Assembly (NCBI RefSeq): GCF_018403285.1
Contig: NZ_BOSJ01000015.1
Span: forward strand, 1 to 64,000
DNA: 64,000 nt
DNA from: Paenibacillus sp. J45TS6
GTDB taxonomy: Bacteria; Bacillota; Bacilli; Paenibacillales; Paenibacillaceae
Reading direction: 5' to 3'
Positions 35,170-44,794 of this stretch are shown here, piece by piece. Position numbers and translations under genes: made by a program. Under the pieces are notes generated by a model, which saw only the letters and a list, made by a program, of their open reading frames with translations, was not told the DNA's origin and searched no databases. How positions within the stretch are numbered: position 1 is the stretch's first letter; each line of letters begins with the position of its first letter.

Positions 35170-36675
35170 TTACTGATCTTCGTCAGTAACAGGTTCAGGC
35201 GCTGCATTCCGCAGACCAGCAGTAACGAGAAAAGCAATAACGGAAATGATCATCATAATAACGAAAAGCGAATGTAAACTGAGTTCGAGCACATTTTGCA
35301 GCATCATCTTCAAATGATCTGGCATAGAAGCCGTACCATGCGGAGCAAGGATTTGATTGATATCCGCTTGTGTGATGCCTTGCTGGGCCAGATGATTCTC
35401 TTCAGAAAGAGCGGCAATTCGCACATTTAACCAAGTACCAAACGCAGCAGCTCCGATGGTTTGTCCTAACGTACGTGTAAAAGTATTCAACGCTGTAGAA
35501 GCTCCTCTTTGACGATGACCCACAGAAGACTGTGCAATAATCGTAAACACGGTAAAAGAAAATCCAAATCCAATACCATAGATGAAAGTATATACGTACA
35601 TCACCCATTCTGGTGTGCTCGCTGCCACAAATAGTAAACCGACCGAACCGATTACAATAGCCGTAAGTCCAATCAATGTAGTTTTACGTGAGCCCAGCCG
35701 CACAAGAAGCCTGCCTGCAATGATCCCTCCGATTAACCATCCAATTGACATCGGTGCGAGCATTAAACCGGAAGAAGTCGCATTTCCTCCGCGCACTCCT
35801 TGTACCCACAGGGGAAGGTAACTCGAAAGACCAATAAGCAGAGCGCTGATGAGCATGCCAGAAATATTAGATAAGGTAATATCCCGAATACGGAATAGAC
35901 TCAGTGGAACAAGCGGTTCCTCTGCTTTACTCTCGATATAAACAAATAAGATCAGAAAACTTATCGCACCAATGAGTAGAAGAATAATAAACGGTGAGGT
36001 CCATGCGTAAGACTGACCGCCGAGCGTGAGCACAATCAATAACGAAGTAATCCCAATAATAAAGGTAGCCGCACCAGCAAAGTCGATTTTTGTATTTCGT
36101 TTTACTACTTCTTCTTTAAAGTACTTCGCAACAAACCACATCGCTAGAAGACCAAAGGGAATATTAAATCCAAATATCCACTGCCAGCCGAGGTAATCAA
36201 CAAAATAACCGCCGATTAATGGTCCGACTAACGAAGAAATTCCCCATACCGAACTAATCAATCCCTGCACCTTGCCGCGTTCTTCAATACTGTAAATGTC
36301 GCCGATAATCGTAAACGTCACAGGAACTACAGCCCCGGCTCCAATCCCCTGAATGGCACGAAAAGCAATCATACTTTCCATATTTACAGCAAAACAACAT
36401 AAGATACTTCCTAATAAAAACAAAGCTACACCGATTAGAAACACAGGTTTTCTGCCATATAAATCGCTAATTTTACCAAAGATCGGGGTGCTGACCGCCA
36501 TCGTCAGTAAGTAGGACGTAAAGATCCAGCTTAGCAGCGAAACATCGCCAAGGTCACTCACGATGGTCGGTCCTGCAGGTCCAATCACAGTCCCTTCAAT
36601 TGCAGACAAAAATGTGGCCAGCAGCACACCGATTAAGATGAGGCCACGGCCATTTATTTTACTTGTATTCGTCAT
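35170..36675 (-). CDS. MFS multidrug transporter (DHA2, 14-helix type)
   Basis: A 501-residue proton-driven exporter of the EmrB/QacA family with about 14 predicted membrane helices. Motif A is SDLYGRKPVFLIG (residues about 70); motif C-type GVLLATFLSAIEGTVIGPAGPTIVSDL is at the start and GIGAGAVVPVTFTIIGDIYSIEERGK in helices 4-5. It has a charged C-terminus ending in EPVTDEDQ. Such proteins expel lipophilic cations or other drugs. There is no neighbouring TetR or MarR gene, so control is not evident. Single gene, separated by 112 bp from a hypothetical protein downstream. Confidence 0.92.
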   Translation of the reverse strand: MTNTSKINGRGLILIGVLLATFLSAIEGTVIGPAGPTIVSDLGDVSLLSWIFTSYLLTMAVSTPIFGKISDLYGRKPVFLIGVALFLLGSILCCFAVNMESMIAFRAIQGIGAGAVVPVTFTIIGDIYSIEERGKVQGLISSVWGISSLVGPLIGGYFVDYLGWQWIFGFNIPFGLLAMWFVAKYFKEEVVKRNTKIDFAGAATFIIGITSLLIVLTLGGQSYAWTSPFIILLLIGAISFLILFVYIESKAEEPLVPLSLFRIRDITLSNISGMLISALLIGLSSYLPLWVQGVRGGNATSSGLMLAPMSIGWLIGGIIAGRLLVRLGSRKTTLIGLTAIVIGSVGLLFVAASTPEWVMYVYTFIYGIGFGFSFTVFTIIAQSSVGHRQRGASTALNTFTRTLGQTIGAAAFGTWLNVRIAALSEENHLAQQGITQADINQILAPHGTASMPDHLKMMLQNVLELSLHSLFVIMMIISVIAFLVTAGLRNAAPEPVTDEDQ

Positions 36676-36805
36676 GAAAATTAATACCTTCTTTCCTTTG
36701 TTTGCTCTTCACGCAAACCTATTCCATATTACCATTCCCTTACTTCCCATGGAAGAAAGCAGCTTCATTTATTCACCGGAAATAATTTGAAGTGTTTTTG
36801 GTATT

Positions 36806-37375
36806 TTATTTTCTCAAGTACTTCCATTCTTCAAACAAAAGGGAGTGCATCTGCATATCCTTATAACCTGTAGATGTATATTGCAGCTGTCGAAGAATCC
36901 CTTCACAGGTAAATGACAGGGATGAAAGCAGCTTGGCAGAAGCATCATTACGAGGATCAACTAAAGCCTCTATACGGTTTAATTCCATTGTAGTAAACCC
37001 GAAATTCAACACTTTGGTTACCGCTTCTGTCATGAATCCTTGCCGCCAGTGCGAAGAAGCCAGTTCATATCCAATCTCGCCACGGAAAGCACCTTCAAGC
37101 TGCCAATTGTTAAATCCGCAGCTGCCAATAATTTTACCACTGCTCTTTTCAATAATAGCAAAGCGGAAACCTTCCTCATTCTGCGAGCACTCATCGAGGA
37201 GTTCAATCATTTCCTCAGCATCCTCTTTGCTGTGCATGGACTCAATATTCATATATTTTGTGACGGCTGGATCAGACCATACCTGGAAAATCGCTGCGCT
37301 ATCCTGCTTCTGCAGCTTTCTCAGCCACAATCGTTCTGTATGTAATTCAGGGAGGTGTCCTGAGCATCTATACAT
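36806..37375 (-). CDS. RimJ/RimL-type GNAT acetyltransferase
   Basis: A 189-residue acetyltransferase of the RimJ/L-like (Acetyltransf_3) subgroup: TERLWLRKLQKQDSAAIFQVWSDP at the start, then GEIGYELASSHWRQGFMTEAVTKVLNFGF as the acetyl-CoA site and LNRIEALVDPRNDASAKLLSSLSFTCEGILR. AGGAGG lies seven bases before the ATG. Substrate may be a ribosomal or other N-terminus, or a small amine. Divergent from the alpha/beta hydrolase gene. Confidence 0.88.
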   Translation of the reverse strand: MYRCSGHLPELHTERLWLRKLQKQDSAAIFQVWSDPAVTKYMNIESMHSKEDAEEMIELLDECSQNEEGFRFAIIEKSSGKIIGSCGFNNWQLEGAFRGEIGYELASSHWRQGFMTEAVTKVLNFGFTTMELNRIEALVDPRNDASAKLLSSLSFTCEGILRQLQYTSTGYKDMQMHSLLFEEWKYLRK

Positions 37376-37542
37376 GTTAATTCCTCCTATTCATCCTTTC
37401 TGAAGTAAAACGGCTTGTTGCTCTAGTCATCTAATCACAGGAAGAAAAAGAAGACAAGTGGTTAATCATAGGTACCGGGATATCAGACATAAATCAAGGG
37501 GTATACTACGGTCAGTATCCATGGAAGGAGGAACGACCCACG

Positions 37543-38553
37543 ATGTATCAAATTGCTTTCATTTTACTTTCCTTCTTACTCTTAGTTGAAGGACTTCTTA
37601 CGTATACTTTTAGAAAAATGATACGTATGAAGGTACGAAGTGAAGATTATTTGTTCTCCATGCTTGAAAAGGCAGGTGTCTATCACCGCTCTGCCTATGA
37701 TGAACTGGCTAAAGAAGATGTATGGATTAAAAGCCAAGATGGTCTTAAGCTCCATGGCGTCATAGTCGAACCCAACCCTTCTTCCCATCGCTGGATTATT
37801 ATAGTGCACGGTTACACCGCTTCTCACTCCATATCAACGCAGTACATTACGATGTTCTCCGAGCTCGGGTTTAATTTACTGCTCGTTGATCAGCGGAGAC
37901 ATGGAAAAAGTGAAGGCATCTATACAACGTTTGGATACAAAGAGAAGTATGATGTAGCAGCTTGGGTGGATTTTTTATACGAACGCGTTGGTCAGGACTG
38001 CCTCATCGGTCTGCATGGACAATCTTTAGGCGGCGGTACGGTTCTCGAATATCTGTCCATTGCAAACCCCTGTGTAAAATTTGTGATTGCCGATTGTCCT
38101 TACTCCGATCTGACTGAACTTATGAAGTATCAGATTAAACGAGTGAAACTTCAAGCTTTTCCCTGGTTTTATTCGATCATGCATCGACGTGTACTAAAAA
38201 GAGCCGGTTTTCGGATAGAACAGGTATCGCCGCTGCGCGCTGTAGAAGAAAGTGAGCTCCCTGTCATGTTTATTCACGGCATAGAGGATCGATTTGTTCC
38301 TACCTATATGAGCGAAGATTTATTCACCCATAAAATCGGATACAAACGTATATTATTAGTGGAAAAAGCAGAGCACGCTAATGCTTATATGACCAATCCA
38401 TCCTTATACCGTACGGAAGTTATGCATTTTGTTAATGAGATTTTGTATAGAGAAGAAAATCTCGTATGTAAAGAAATAACCCATAACGCTCATCCCGCTT
38501 ATTCTTCCGAATCAGCCAAGGGAGTAGATCCACTTACTCCACTAGAAGCTTAG
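37543..38553 (+). CDS. Membrane-associated alpha/beta hydrolase (YqkD-like)
   Basis: A 336-residue hydrolase. An N-terminal helix (IAFILLSFLLLVEGLLTYTF) anchors it to the membrane. The oxyanion strand is WIIIVHGYTASHS, the nucleophile elbow is GLHGQSLGGGTVLEY (G-Q-S-L-G, Ser nucleophile), the acid region is MFIHGIEDRFVP and the catalytic His follows in KAEHANAY. It has an extra 30-residue polar tail. AAGGAGG precedes the ATG. It resembles the other membrane hydrolase at 16.6 kb (same fold and anchor) but is not a close copy. Substrate unknown. Confidence 0.87.
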   Translation: MYQIAFILLSFLLLVEGLLTYTFRKMIRMKVRSEDYLFSMLEKAGVYHRSAYDELAKEDVWIKSQDGLKLHGVIVEPNPSSHRWIIIVHGYTASHSISTQYITMFSELGFNLLLVDQRRHGKSEGIYTTFGYKEKYDVAAWVDFLYERVGQDCLIGLHGQSLGGGTVLEYLSIANPCVKFVIADCPYSDLTELMKYQIKRVKLQAFPWFYSIMHRRVLKRAGFRIEQVSPLRAVEESELPVMFIHGIEDRFVPTYMSEDLFTHKIGYKRILLVEKAEHANAYMTNPSLYRTEVMHFVNEILYREENLVCKEITHNAHPAYSSESAKGVDPLTPLEA

Positions 38554-38589
38554 TACGTCCTTGCATCGTCCTTTTTAATTCATGAATCA

Positions 38590-38650
38590 AAAAAAGAAAA
38601 AGCGCGTGAGCCCCTTTATCCATAGAGGTGCACGCGCTTTTTCTTTTTCT
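38590..38650. terminator. Bidirectional terminator
   Basis: AAAGAAAAAGCGCGTG pairs with CACGCGCTTTTTCTTT across a loop of about 25 bases that contains its own CCTC/GAGG pairing. Ends the hydrolase and the convergent small gene. Confidence 0.85.
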
Positions 38651-38674
38651 TATCATATGATGGATGGGAACGAA

Positions 38675-38959
38675 CTAGACAGTTTCTGTTTCAACAACCT
38701 CTGCCGTGACCGATCCAAGCAGGGTACGAACTTCTTTAAATTCTGCAATTCCTGCTCCTGTGATACTAAATTTATCATCGTGAGAAGTCAGGAAATTTTC
38801 TTGTGTAAGTCTCTCCAGCTCTTGTTTCACTTCACGCTCACCTACTCTGTAACCTTGTGTTTCAAGTTTGGTGAGTACGCCAGTTACCGTCAAATCTTCA
38901 CTTTGAGCCATGTGAAGCATGTGGATCCGGATAAATAAATTTTGTGTATCTGCAAGCAT
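38675..38959 (-). CDS. Small winged-helix-like hypothetical protein
   Basis: A 94-residue soluble protein. The pattern LTVTGVLTKLETQGYRVGEREVKQELERLTQENFLTSHDDKFSITGAGIAEF looks like a winged helix: an HTH followed by a two-stranded wing and the phrase ITGAG, as in small MarR/PadR-related folds. I cannot name the family. GGAG precedes the ATG by eight bases. It is a single gene convergent with the alpha/beta hydrolase, and divergent from the fRMsr gene. Confidence 0.65.
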   Translation of the reverse strand: MLADTQNLFIRIHMLHMAQSEDLTVTGVLTKLETQGYRVGEREVKQELERLTQENFLTSHDDKFSITGAGIAEFKEVRTLLGSVTAEVVETETV

Positions 38960-39164
38960 ATAATAACTCCTCTCTGTGATTAAAATAGCCTACCAACATA
39001 GAATGATATCCATTGTATATTTTATAAAACTTCCTTCGTTTACTTCATCATTACCCTTGCTTACGTGAGATCAATCACATACAATTAATTAGATATAATA
39101 ATGATTTTTGCTCATTATACACATGTGAAACATAATACTAGCGACTTCTGGAAGGGGATTACAC

Positions 39165-39647
39165 ATGTCATTTCAAACCACTGCCTACGAAGGAACACGG
39201 GAGGAACAATACAATACCGTCCTCAGTCAGTTAAAAGGCTTAATCTATGATGAACCTAATGCAATAGCCAATATGGCAAACGCTTCTGCTTTGCTTAATG
39301 TATTTTTAACAGATATCAACTGGGTTGGATTTTATATTTATGATGGTAAGGAACTCGTTTTGGGGCCTTTCCAAGGTCTTCCTGCTTGTATTCGTATTGG
39401 TATAGGAAGAGGCGTATGCGGAACTTCCGCTGAGCAGCTCCGCACGATACGGGTGGAGAACGTGAATGAATTCCCTGGACATATCGCTTGTGATGAAGCA
39501 ACCAAAAGTGAAATTGTCGTTCCTATTGTGAAAAATGGAGAATTGTTCGGTGTACTGGATATAGACAGCCCCCATTTATCCCGTTTTGACCAAGCAGATC
39601 AGGAATTTTTGGAACAGTTCGTGGAAATTTTATCAGCACAGCTATAA
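39165..39647 (+). CDS. Free methionine-(R)-sulfoxide reductase (GAF domain)
   Basis: A 160-residue single GAF-domain enzyme (fRMsr, YtsP-like) that reduces free L-methionine-(R)-sulfoxide with thioredoxin. The three conserved cysteines are present at 75, 85 and 109 (LPACIRIGIGRGVCGT and GHIACDEATKSEIVVP) with the same spacing as in the Escherichia coli enzyme. Other features: NWVGFYIYDGKELVLGPFQG and VLDIDSPHLSRFDQAD. GGAAGGGGA precedes the ATG. Single gene ending in a strong terminator. Confidence 0.93.
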   Translation: MSFQTTAYEGTREEQYNTVLSQLKGLIYDEPNAIANMANASALLNVFLTDINWVGFYIYDGKELVLGPFQGLPACIRIGIGRGVCGTSAEQLRTIRVENVNEFPGHIACDEATKSEIVVPIVKNGELFGVLDIDSPHLSRFDQADQEFLEQFVEILSAQL

Positions 39648-39663
39648 GATAAATAGAGCGTTA

Positions 39664-39703
39664 AAAAAAGGCACCTCGAGATTGTTCTCAAGGTGCCTTT
39701 TTT
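39664..39703. terminator. Bidirectional terminator
   Basis: AAGGCACCT/AGGTGCCTT stem with flanking A7 and T6; between convergent fRMsr and MerR-type genes. Confidence 0.9.
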
Positions 39704-39715
39704 ATAGAATCACAC

Positions 39716-40459
39716 TCACTCCAGTTCCCGATCTGCTAACACGAGCATACTGTCGCGCATATACTCTGCCATTCCCGGATGGTAACGATTATATATCTCC
39801 CTATACTGTATCTTTTCCACGTAAAGATCTGCCAGGCCTTTATATATCGTTGCCGTCGGAGTATAAAATTGTTTAACCCAATCTAAATGCATTCGTACCG
39901 TTCTTTGTACTTCCTCACTTGCAGGTGTCAGTCCCCTCTCCATCGCCTGTTGGAGCTGTTCATTAATCATATCCAGCGTCTCCTGGGATGATAAATATTC
40001 TTGCTGCACCAGAGTAGTAGAGTTACTTAACTCCATCTCAATTTCTCTTGAGGAGCGGTTTGGCACCTTTTTTTCACTTCGTTTCTCCTCGCTGAAACCT
40101 CTAAATAAATGATCAGGTTCGACCTCCTTATGGAGTTCTAAAGACTCAATCGTTTCATCTACAGACTGAATTAACGTATGAATTCGAGAAGATTCCCTGA
40201 GTAAATGTAGACGATGATCATGCAATCTACCCAGTAGTTCCTTCGGTTCCGATTGCATTCGTTCTTTAATTTGATTAACGGACAAAGACCGTTCCCGGTA
40301 TAACATAATCTGCTGAAGCGCAAGCAAGCTATCATATCCATATATCGGTGAATGATCTAAGTCCCCGTGTGATTCGAGTAAACCTTCTTCCTCATAGGAA
40401 GTTAACGTCTCTTGATCCACTCCTGTAAAAGAGGAAAGATCATCTAATGTATACTGCAA
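39716..40459 (-). CDS. MerR-family regulator with TipAS-like C-terminal domain
   Basis: A 247-residue regulator. Residues 1-70 are a MerR winged HTH (YTLDDLSSFTGVDQETLTSYEEEGLL), although the usual Arg/Tyr-rich RYYDEIGLL motif is degenerate. A coiled-coil dimerisation helix follows (LLGRLHDHRLHLLRESSRIHTLIQ), then a C-terminal TipAS antibiotic-recognition-like domain from about 145 (EVQRTVRMHLDWVKQFYTPT, LADLYVEKIQYREIYNRYHPGMAEYMRDSM). Starts with TTG (40459) after AGGGGG. Such proteins activate drug-resistance genes after binding thiopeptides or other compounds. It stands alone, with an aldehyde dehydrogenase gene next upstream on the same strand. Confidence 0.85.
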   Translation of the reverse strand: MQYTLDDLSSFTGVDQETLTSYEEEGLLESHGDLDHSPIYGYDSLLALQQIMLYRERSLSVNQIKERMQSEPKELLGRLHDHRLHLLRESSRIHTLIQSVDETIESLELHKEVEPDHLFRGFSEEKRSEKKVPNRSSREIEMELSNSTTLVQQEYLSSQETLDMINEQLQQAMERGLTPASEEVQRTVRMHLDWVKQFYTPTATIYKGLADLYVEKIQYREIYNRYHPGMAEYMRDSMLVLADRELE

Positions 40460-40633
40460 CGCTCACACCCCCTTCCTGCTGTTTTTGATTTGTAATGATT
40501 GTTTATTCTCGGTGATTTTCTATGGGATTAAGTACATTTGAACGTACGAACTTCTCATTTTACTATATATGGTTAGTTACCCATTCTGCTCAAAATGAAC
40601 CTAGTTATAAGAAAATTAACATGAAACAGCGTT

Positions 40634-42061
40634 CTAATTTCGATGAATAACGACAAGTTTCAGTTCAGTCATTGCATCCAGAGCATATTTGATACCTTCC
40701 CTGCCGAATCCACTTTGTTTCACACCCCCGTAAGGCATATGGTCTACACGAAAAGTAGGAATATCATTAATCATCACACCACCCACCTCGAGTGTATCTG
40801 CTGCTTCCATCGCATTATTTATGTTTTGTGTGAAAATACCAGCTTGAAGTCCATACATAGAATCGTTCACCAGCTGGATCGCTTCTGTTATAGAGCTCAC
40901 GCTATGAACTACCATGACCGGTCCGAATACCTCCTGACAGGAAACTTTTGCAGAAAGCGGAACATGGGTTAGAATGGTAGGTTTAAGCACCCGGCCTTCC
41001 AATTCTCCGCCAATCACTACTTTCGCCCCCTCTGCCTTTGCTTCCTGAATCCAGTCCCTTACTCGCTGTGTATCTTCCTCTGTAATGAGCGCCGATACAT
41101 CCGTATTTGGGTCCAAAGGATCGCCTGTACGCAGCTTAGAGACTTTCTCAGCTAAAAGTTTGGTAAAAGTATCGGCAACCTCTTCATGCACATACACTCG
41201 CTGCACGGAGATACATACCTGACCTTGGTAAGAGTAAGCACCGGCTGTCACCCGATCTGCAATGGCTTCTAGATCTCCTGGTTCTTTATCAATAATGACC
41301 GCAGCATTCGAGCCAAGTTCAAGTGTCACCCCTTTTAACCCTGCTTTCTCCCGAATTCCAGTTCCGACTTTTGGACTGCCCGTAAATGTTATATGTTTCA
41401 CACGCGGGTCAGTAACTAGCATGTCCCCAATCATTTTTCCATTACCGCTGACTACCTGAAGTGTACCTTTGGGCAAGCCTGCTTTTTCAAATAGTTCCGC
41501 AATCAGGTAGGCCGACAAAGGTGTCTGTCCTGCAGGTTTTAACACGATCGTATTCCCAGCTGCGATGGCAGGTCCAAGCTTATGTGCAACCAGATTCATC
41601 GGAAAATTAAATGGCGTGATCGCTCCGACCACACCGACAGGTTCTTTTACCGTGTAAGCAATCCTTCCCTCACCGCCAGCTGCTGCATCCATAGGGATCG
41701 TCTCGCCCTGAATTCGTTTTGCTTCTTCTGCTGCAAAACGATACGTTTCAATCGTCCGATCCACCTCAGCCTTTGCTGCCTTGAGAGGTTTTGCAGCCTC
41801 TTTAGCGATTAGCTCTGAAGCTTCCTCTTTCCGCTCTTCTAAAAGCTCTGCAACTTTAGCAAGGATGGAAGAACGTTCGTGTGCAGGCATCTTACGCATC
41901 ACTTTAAAGGCCTCCACTGCACCTTCAACTGCCTCCTCTACATCTTGTTCTGATGCAATAGCAACTTGTGCGATCGTCTCTTCACTGTAAGGTGAAAGGA
42001 GTGTTGTATAGGATTTTGCTTCTCTCCATTGTCCGTTAATATATAAATGCTGTAATAACAT
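40634..42061 (-). CDS. NAD(P)-dependent aldehyde dehydrogenase
   Basis: A 475-residue aldehyde dehydrogenase. The nucleophile Cys283 is in YSYQGQVCISVQRVYVHE and the general-base Glu in GVTLELGSNAAVIID; cofactor motifs are TFTGSPKVGTGI and PFNFPMNLVAHKLGPAIAAGNTIVLKPA. The C-terminal VDHMPYGGVKQSGFGREGIKYALDAMTELK is typical of lactaldehyde and non-phosphorylating glyceraldehyde-3-phosphate dehydrogenase-like members. GGGAGG precedes the ATG. Substrate cannot be settled by sequence. Next to it lies a MerR/TipAS gene on the same strand, but with a 174-bp gap. Confidence 0.92.
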   Translation of the reverse strand: MLLQHLYINGQWREAKSYTTLLSPYSEETIAQVAIASEQDVEEAVEGAVEAFKVMRKMPAHERSSILAKVAELLEERKEEASELIAKEAAKPLKAAKAEVDRTIETYRFAAEEAKRIQGETIPMDAAAGGEGRIAYTVKEPVGVVGAITPFNFPMNLVAHKLGPAIAAGNTIVLKPAGQTPLSAYLIAELFEKAGLPKGTLQVVSGNGKMIGDMLVTDPRVKHITFTGSPKVGTGIREKAGLKGVTLELGSNAAVIIDKEPGDLEAIADRVTAGAYSYQGQVCISVQRVYVHEEVADTFTKLLAEKVSKLRTGDPLDPNTDVSALITEEDTQRVRDWIQEAKAEGAKVVIGGELEGRVLKPTILTHVPLSAKVSCQEVFGPVMVVHSVSSITEAIQLVNDSMYGLQAGIFTQNINNAMEAADTLEVGGVMINDIPTFRVDHMPYGGVKQSGFGREGIKYALDAMTELKLVVIHRN

Positions 42062-42276
42062 CTTATGACCTCCCGTCGAATTAGTAGTTAAGATGATCTA
42101 TGAAAAAAAAGACTTATATAATTGTTATCTCTTATAAAGTAATATCCCGCTGACAGCAATTAAAACAATAATCACTAACATTTTTCGCCCATGTTCCTGT
42201 GTGTAGAATATGAATTATCTCATGAAAACTACGAGGGAACCGTAATTTGGTAAATAGACAAACATAAAACGAACCT

Positions 42277-42312
42277 AAAAAAAAGCCTCATCCAGTAAAA
42301 AGGATGAGGCTT
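42277..42312 (-). terminator. Intrinsic terminator of the P-type ATPase gene
   Basis: AAGCCTCATCC/GGATGAGGCTT with a loop of eight bases and T7 tail on the minus strand. Confidence 0.9.
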
Positions 42313-42347
42313 CATTTTAAAGCGTAAATAGGTTGCTATATAACTGC

Positions 42348-44603
42348 TCAAGCAGGTTCTTTGTATCGCAAGATACGCATAGCGTTCAGTACAGCAAGAA
42401 CAGTCACACCCACATCAGAGAAGACAGCTTCCCACATGGTTGCTATCCCAAATGCACCGAGGATGAGGAAAATTGCCTTAACACCCAGTGCAAAGATGAT
42501 ATTTTGCCACACAATAGCTCTGGTCCGTTTCGCAATACGAATCGCCGTTGCGATCTTAGAAGGTTCATCCGTCATGATGACAATATCAGCAGCTTCGATC
42601 GCCGCATCCGACCCAAGACCTCCCATCGCAACACCCACATCAGCCTGAGCAAGAACAGGCGTATCATTAATGCCATCACCAACAAACATCACTTTCTCTT
42701 TCGAATCTTTTGAAGCAGTAATCCGTTCCATCTGTTCCACCTTATGCTGTGGAAGCAGTTCTGCATGCACCTCATCTACTCCAAGTTCCCTCGCAACAGA
42801 TTCGGCAACGGAGCGCACGTCCCCAGTAAGCATCACTGTTTTATGGATCGAGAGGGAACGAAGATCATCCAGCGCACGGGCAGCATCTGCCTTGATTCGG
42901 TCAGAGATAACAAGATGACCTGCATACGTATCATCAACTGCCACATGAATAACTGTACCGTATGCTGCTGCATCCTCATAGGCAATTTCTTGCTGTTTCA
43001 TGAGTTTCGTATTCCCTGCAAAGATGATATGATCATCCACCCTGGCCCTAATTCCATAACCTGATAATTCCTCATAATCTGTAACCCGCTCTTCTTGAAG
43101 CGCTTCTTGATATGCTTTCCGAATAGATGCCGCGATCGGATGATGGGAATGCAGTTCTGTATAAGCCGTATATTCTAATAGTTGTTGTTTGGCATCCTCT
43201 TCCGAACTAGCAGAAGCAAGAAACTTACGAGAAGGATAAATTCCGGATACTTCAAACACTCCCTCGGTAAGAGTTCCCGTTTTATCAAATACGACTGTCT
43301 TTACTTGACTCAAAGCTTCGAGATAATTCCCACCTTTCACAAGTACACCTGCTTTGGACGCCGCTCCAATGCCTCCAAAAAATCCAAGCGGAATGGAAAC
43401 AACAAGTGCACAAGGACAGGAGATAACAAGAAAGATCAGCGCCCGATAGAGCCAATCTGAGAATTCAGCACCATTGATCACAAGCGGTGGGATGATGGCT
43501 AACAACAGGGCTACAATGACGACAATCGGAGTATATACCCTTGCAAATTTATTAATAAATGTCTCCGTAGGTGCTTTTTTGTTTGATGCATTTTGGACAA
43601 GATCCAGAATTTTCGATACCGTGGACTCACCGTAAGATTTGGTTACTTCTATTTTTAGAACACCATTCAGATTAACAAAACCACTCAGCATCTCACTGCC
43701 CGGCTCTGCTTCTCTAGGAAGAGACTCTCCTGTCAGCGCAGAGGTATCGAGCATAGAGGTCCCTGATATCACGATTCCATCAAGCGGTACCCGCTCTCCG
43801 GGTTTCACAATAATGACATTCCCTATTTCGACTTGTTCAGGTGAGATTTTACGAGTGCCTTGGTCTGTCTCCACGTTTGCATAGTCCGGCCGTATATTCA
43901 TTAATGACTGAATGGACTTACGTGAACGGTTCACAGCAAGACTCTGGAACATCTCTCCGATCTGATAAAACAACATGACAGCGACAGCTTCGGGATATTC
44001 CCGAATTGCAAACGCGCCCAACGTAGCAATGGACATCAGGAAGAATTCATCAAATACCTGACCTCTGGCTATATTGCGAACGGCTTGCCATAAAACATCA
44101 CCGCCAATCAGCAGATAAGCAAGCACAAACAAGGAGACCTCGGCCCAGCCACCCATCGGCAGCAGTGCTGCAAGAACAGCAAGTACTGTCCCTGCACCAA
44201 GCCGTACAGCAACTTTACGCATTTGGGCTGAACTATGATCATGACTATGTCCTTCATGCCCGTCCGCTTCGTCGTGGCTATGATCATGTCCGTGGTGATC
44301 ATGGGCATCATGATTATGGACATGTTGATCTTTTCCACTCTCTTTTTGACGGCTTCTCTCTCCTACGACGGAAACTTTAATATGTGAATCGAGCTGCTTA
44401 ATTTTACGTTTTGCTTCTGTAATGACATCTTCTTCTGTCTCATCTTCTACAGTTAGAATCATTTTACATGTTGCAAAATTAACTGTTGCAGAAGTGACTC
44501 CTTGCAGTTTACTAACCCCATTCTCAATCTTCATTGCACAGTTCGCACAGTCAAGACCATCCAAAAGCAGTTCATATTTTACTTGTTTGGTTTCATTACT
44601 CAC
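42348..44603 (-). CDS. cadA: Zn2+/Cd2+/Pb2+-type P1B-ATPase
   Basis: A 751-residue metal-exporting P-type ATPase. The N-terminal heavy-metal domain has GLDCANCAMKIE (GXXCXXC). A His-rich linker (residues about 90-130, many HDH/HSH) is likely a metal buffer. Core motifs: TGES in ALTGESLPREAEP, the membrane metal site CPC in VISCPCALVVSIPLG, the phosphorylation site DKTGTLTEG, the HP motif in HSHHPIAAS and the hinge VGDGINDTPVLAQADVGVAMG. Six to eight membrane helices. The CPC-type site with DKTGTLTEG and ELHSHHP ordering fits ZntA/CadA rather than copper pumps. It is divergent from an ArsR/CadC-type regulator with a matching operator in between. The symbol marks the family; exact metal range is inferred. 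Confidence 0.92.
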   Translation of the reverse strand: MSNETKQVKYELLLDGLDCANCAMKIENGVSKLQGVTSATVNFATCKMILTVEDETEEDVITEAKRKIKQLDSHIKVSVVGERSRQKESGKDQHVHNHDAHDHHGHDHSHDEADGHEGHSHDHSSAQMRKVAVRLGAGTVLAVLAALLPMGGWAEVSLFVLAYLLIGGDVLWQAVRNIARGQVFDEFFLMSIATLGAFAIREYPEAVAVMLFYQIGEMFQSLAVNRSRKSIQSLMNIRPDYANVETDQGTRKISPEQVEIGNVIIVKPGERVPLDGIVISGTSMLDTSALTGESLPREAEPGSEMLSGFVNLNGVLKIEVTKSYGESTVSKILDLVQNASNKKAPTETFINKFARVYTPIVVIVALLLAIIPPLVINGAEFSDWLYRALIFLVISCPCALVVSIPLGFFGGIGAASKAGVLVKGGNYLEALSQVKTVVFDKTGTLTEGVFEVSGIYPSRKFLASASSEEDAKQQLLEYTAYTELHSHHPIAASIRKAYQEALQEERVTDYEELSGYGIRARVDDHIIFAGNTKLMKQQEIAYEDAAAYGTVIHVAVDDTYAGHLVISDRIKADAARALDDLRSLSIHKTVMLTGDVRSVAESVARELGVDEVHAELLPQHKVEQMERITASKDSKEKVMFVGDGINDTPVLAQADVGVAMGGLGSDAAIEAADIVIMTDEPSKIATAIRIAKRTRAIVWQNIIFALGVKAIFLILGAFGIATMWEAVFSDVGVTVLAVLNAMRILRYKEPA

Positions 44604-44649
44604 GCTCTGTCATCTCCTCTGACTTCCCATGGAAATCGTTAAAAGTAAT

Positions 44650-44669
44650 ATATGAGCAACTGTTCATAT
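44650..44669. promoter_or_regulatory. 12-2-12-like metal-repressor operator
   Basis: ATATGAGCA-AC-TGTTCATAT: nine-base arms with one mismatch around a two-base centre, resembling the ArsR/SmtB/CadC operator class. It lies 46 bp before the ATPase start, in the divergent region with the regulator gene, and probably serves both. Confidence 0.6.
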
Positions 44670-44794
44670 GTTTATGGATTTATTATATGCACCTGTCAAA
44701 GATGAAGTCAATGATACTTGGAGCAAAAAATATATATTTATACACTTCCCCTTATTTTGGCTATAATAAAACAATATAAGAGGCGGTGAAACAC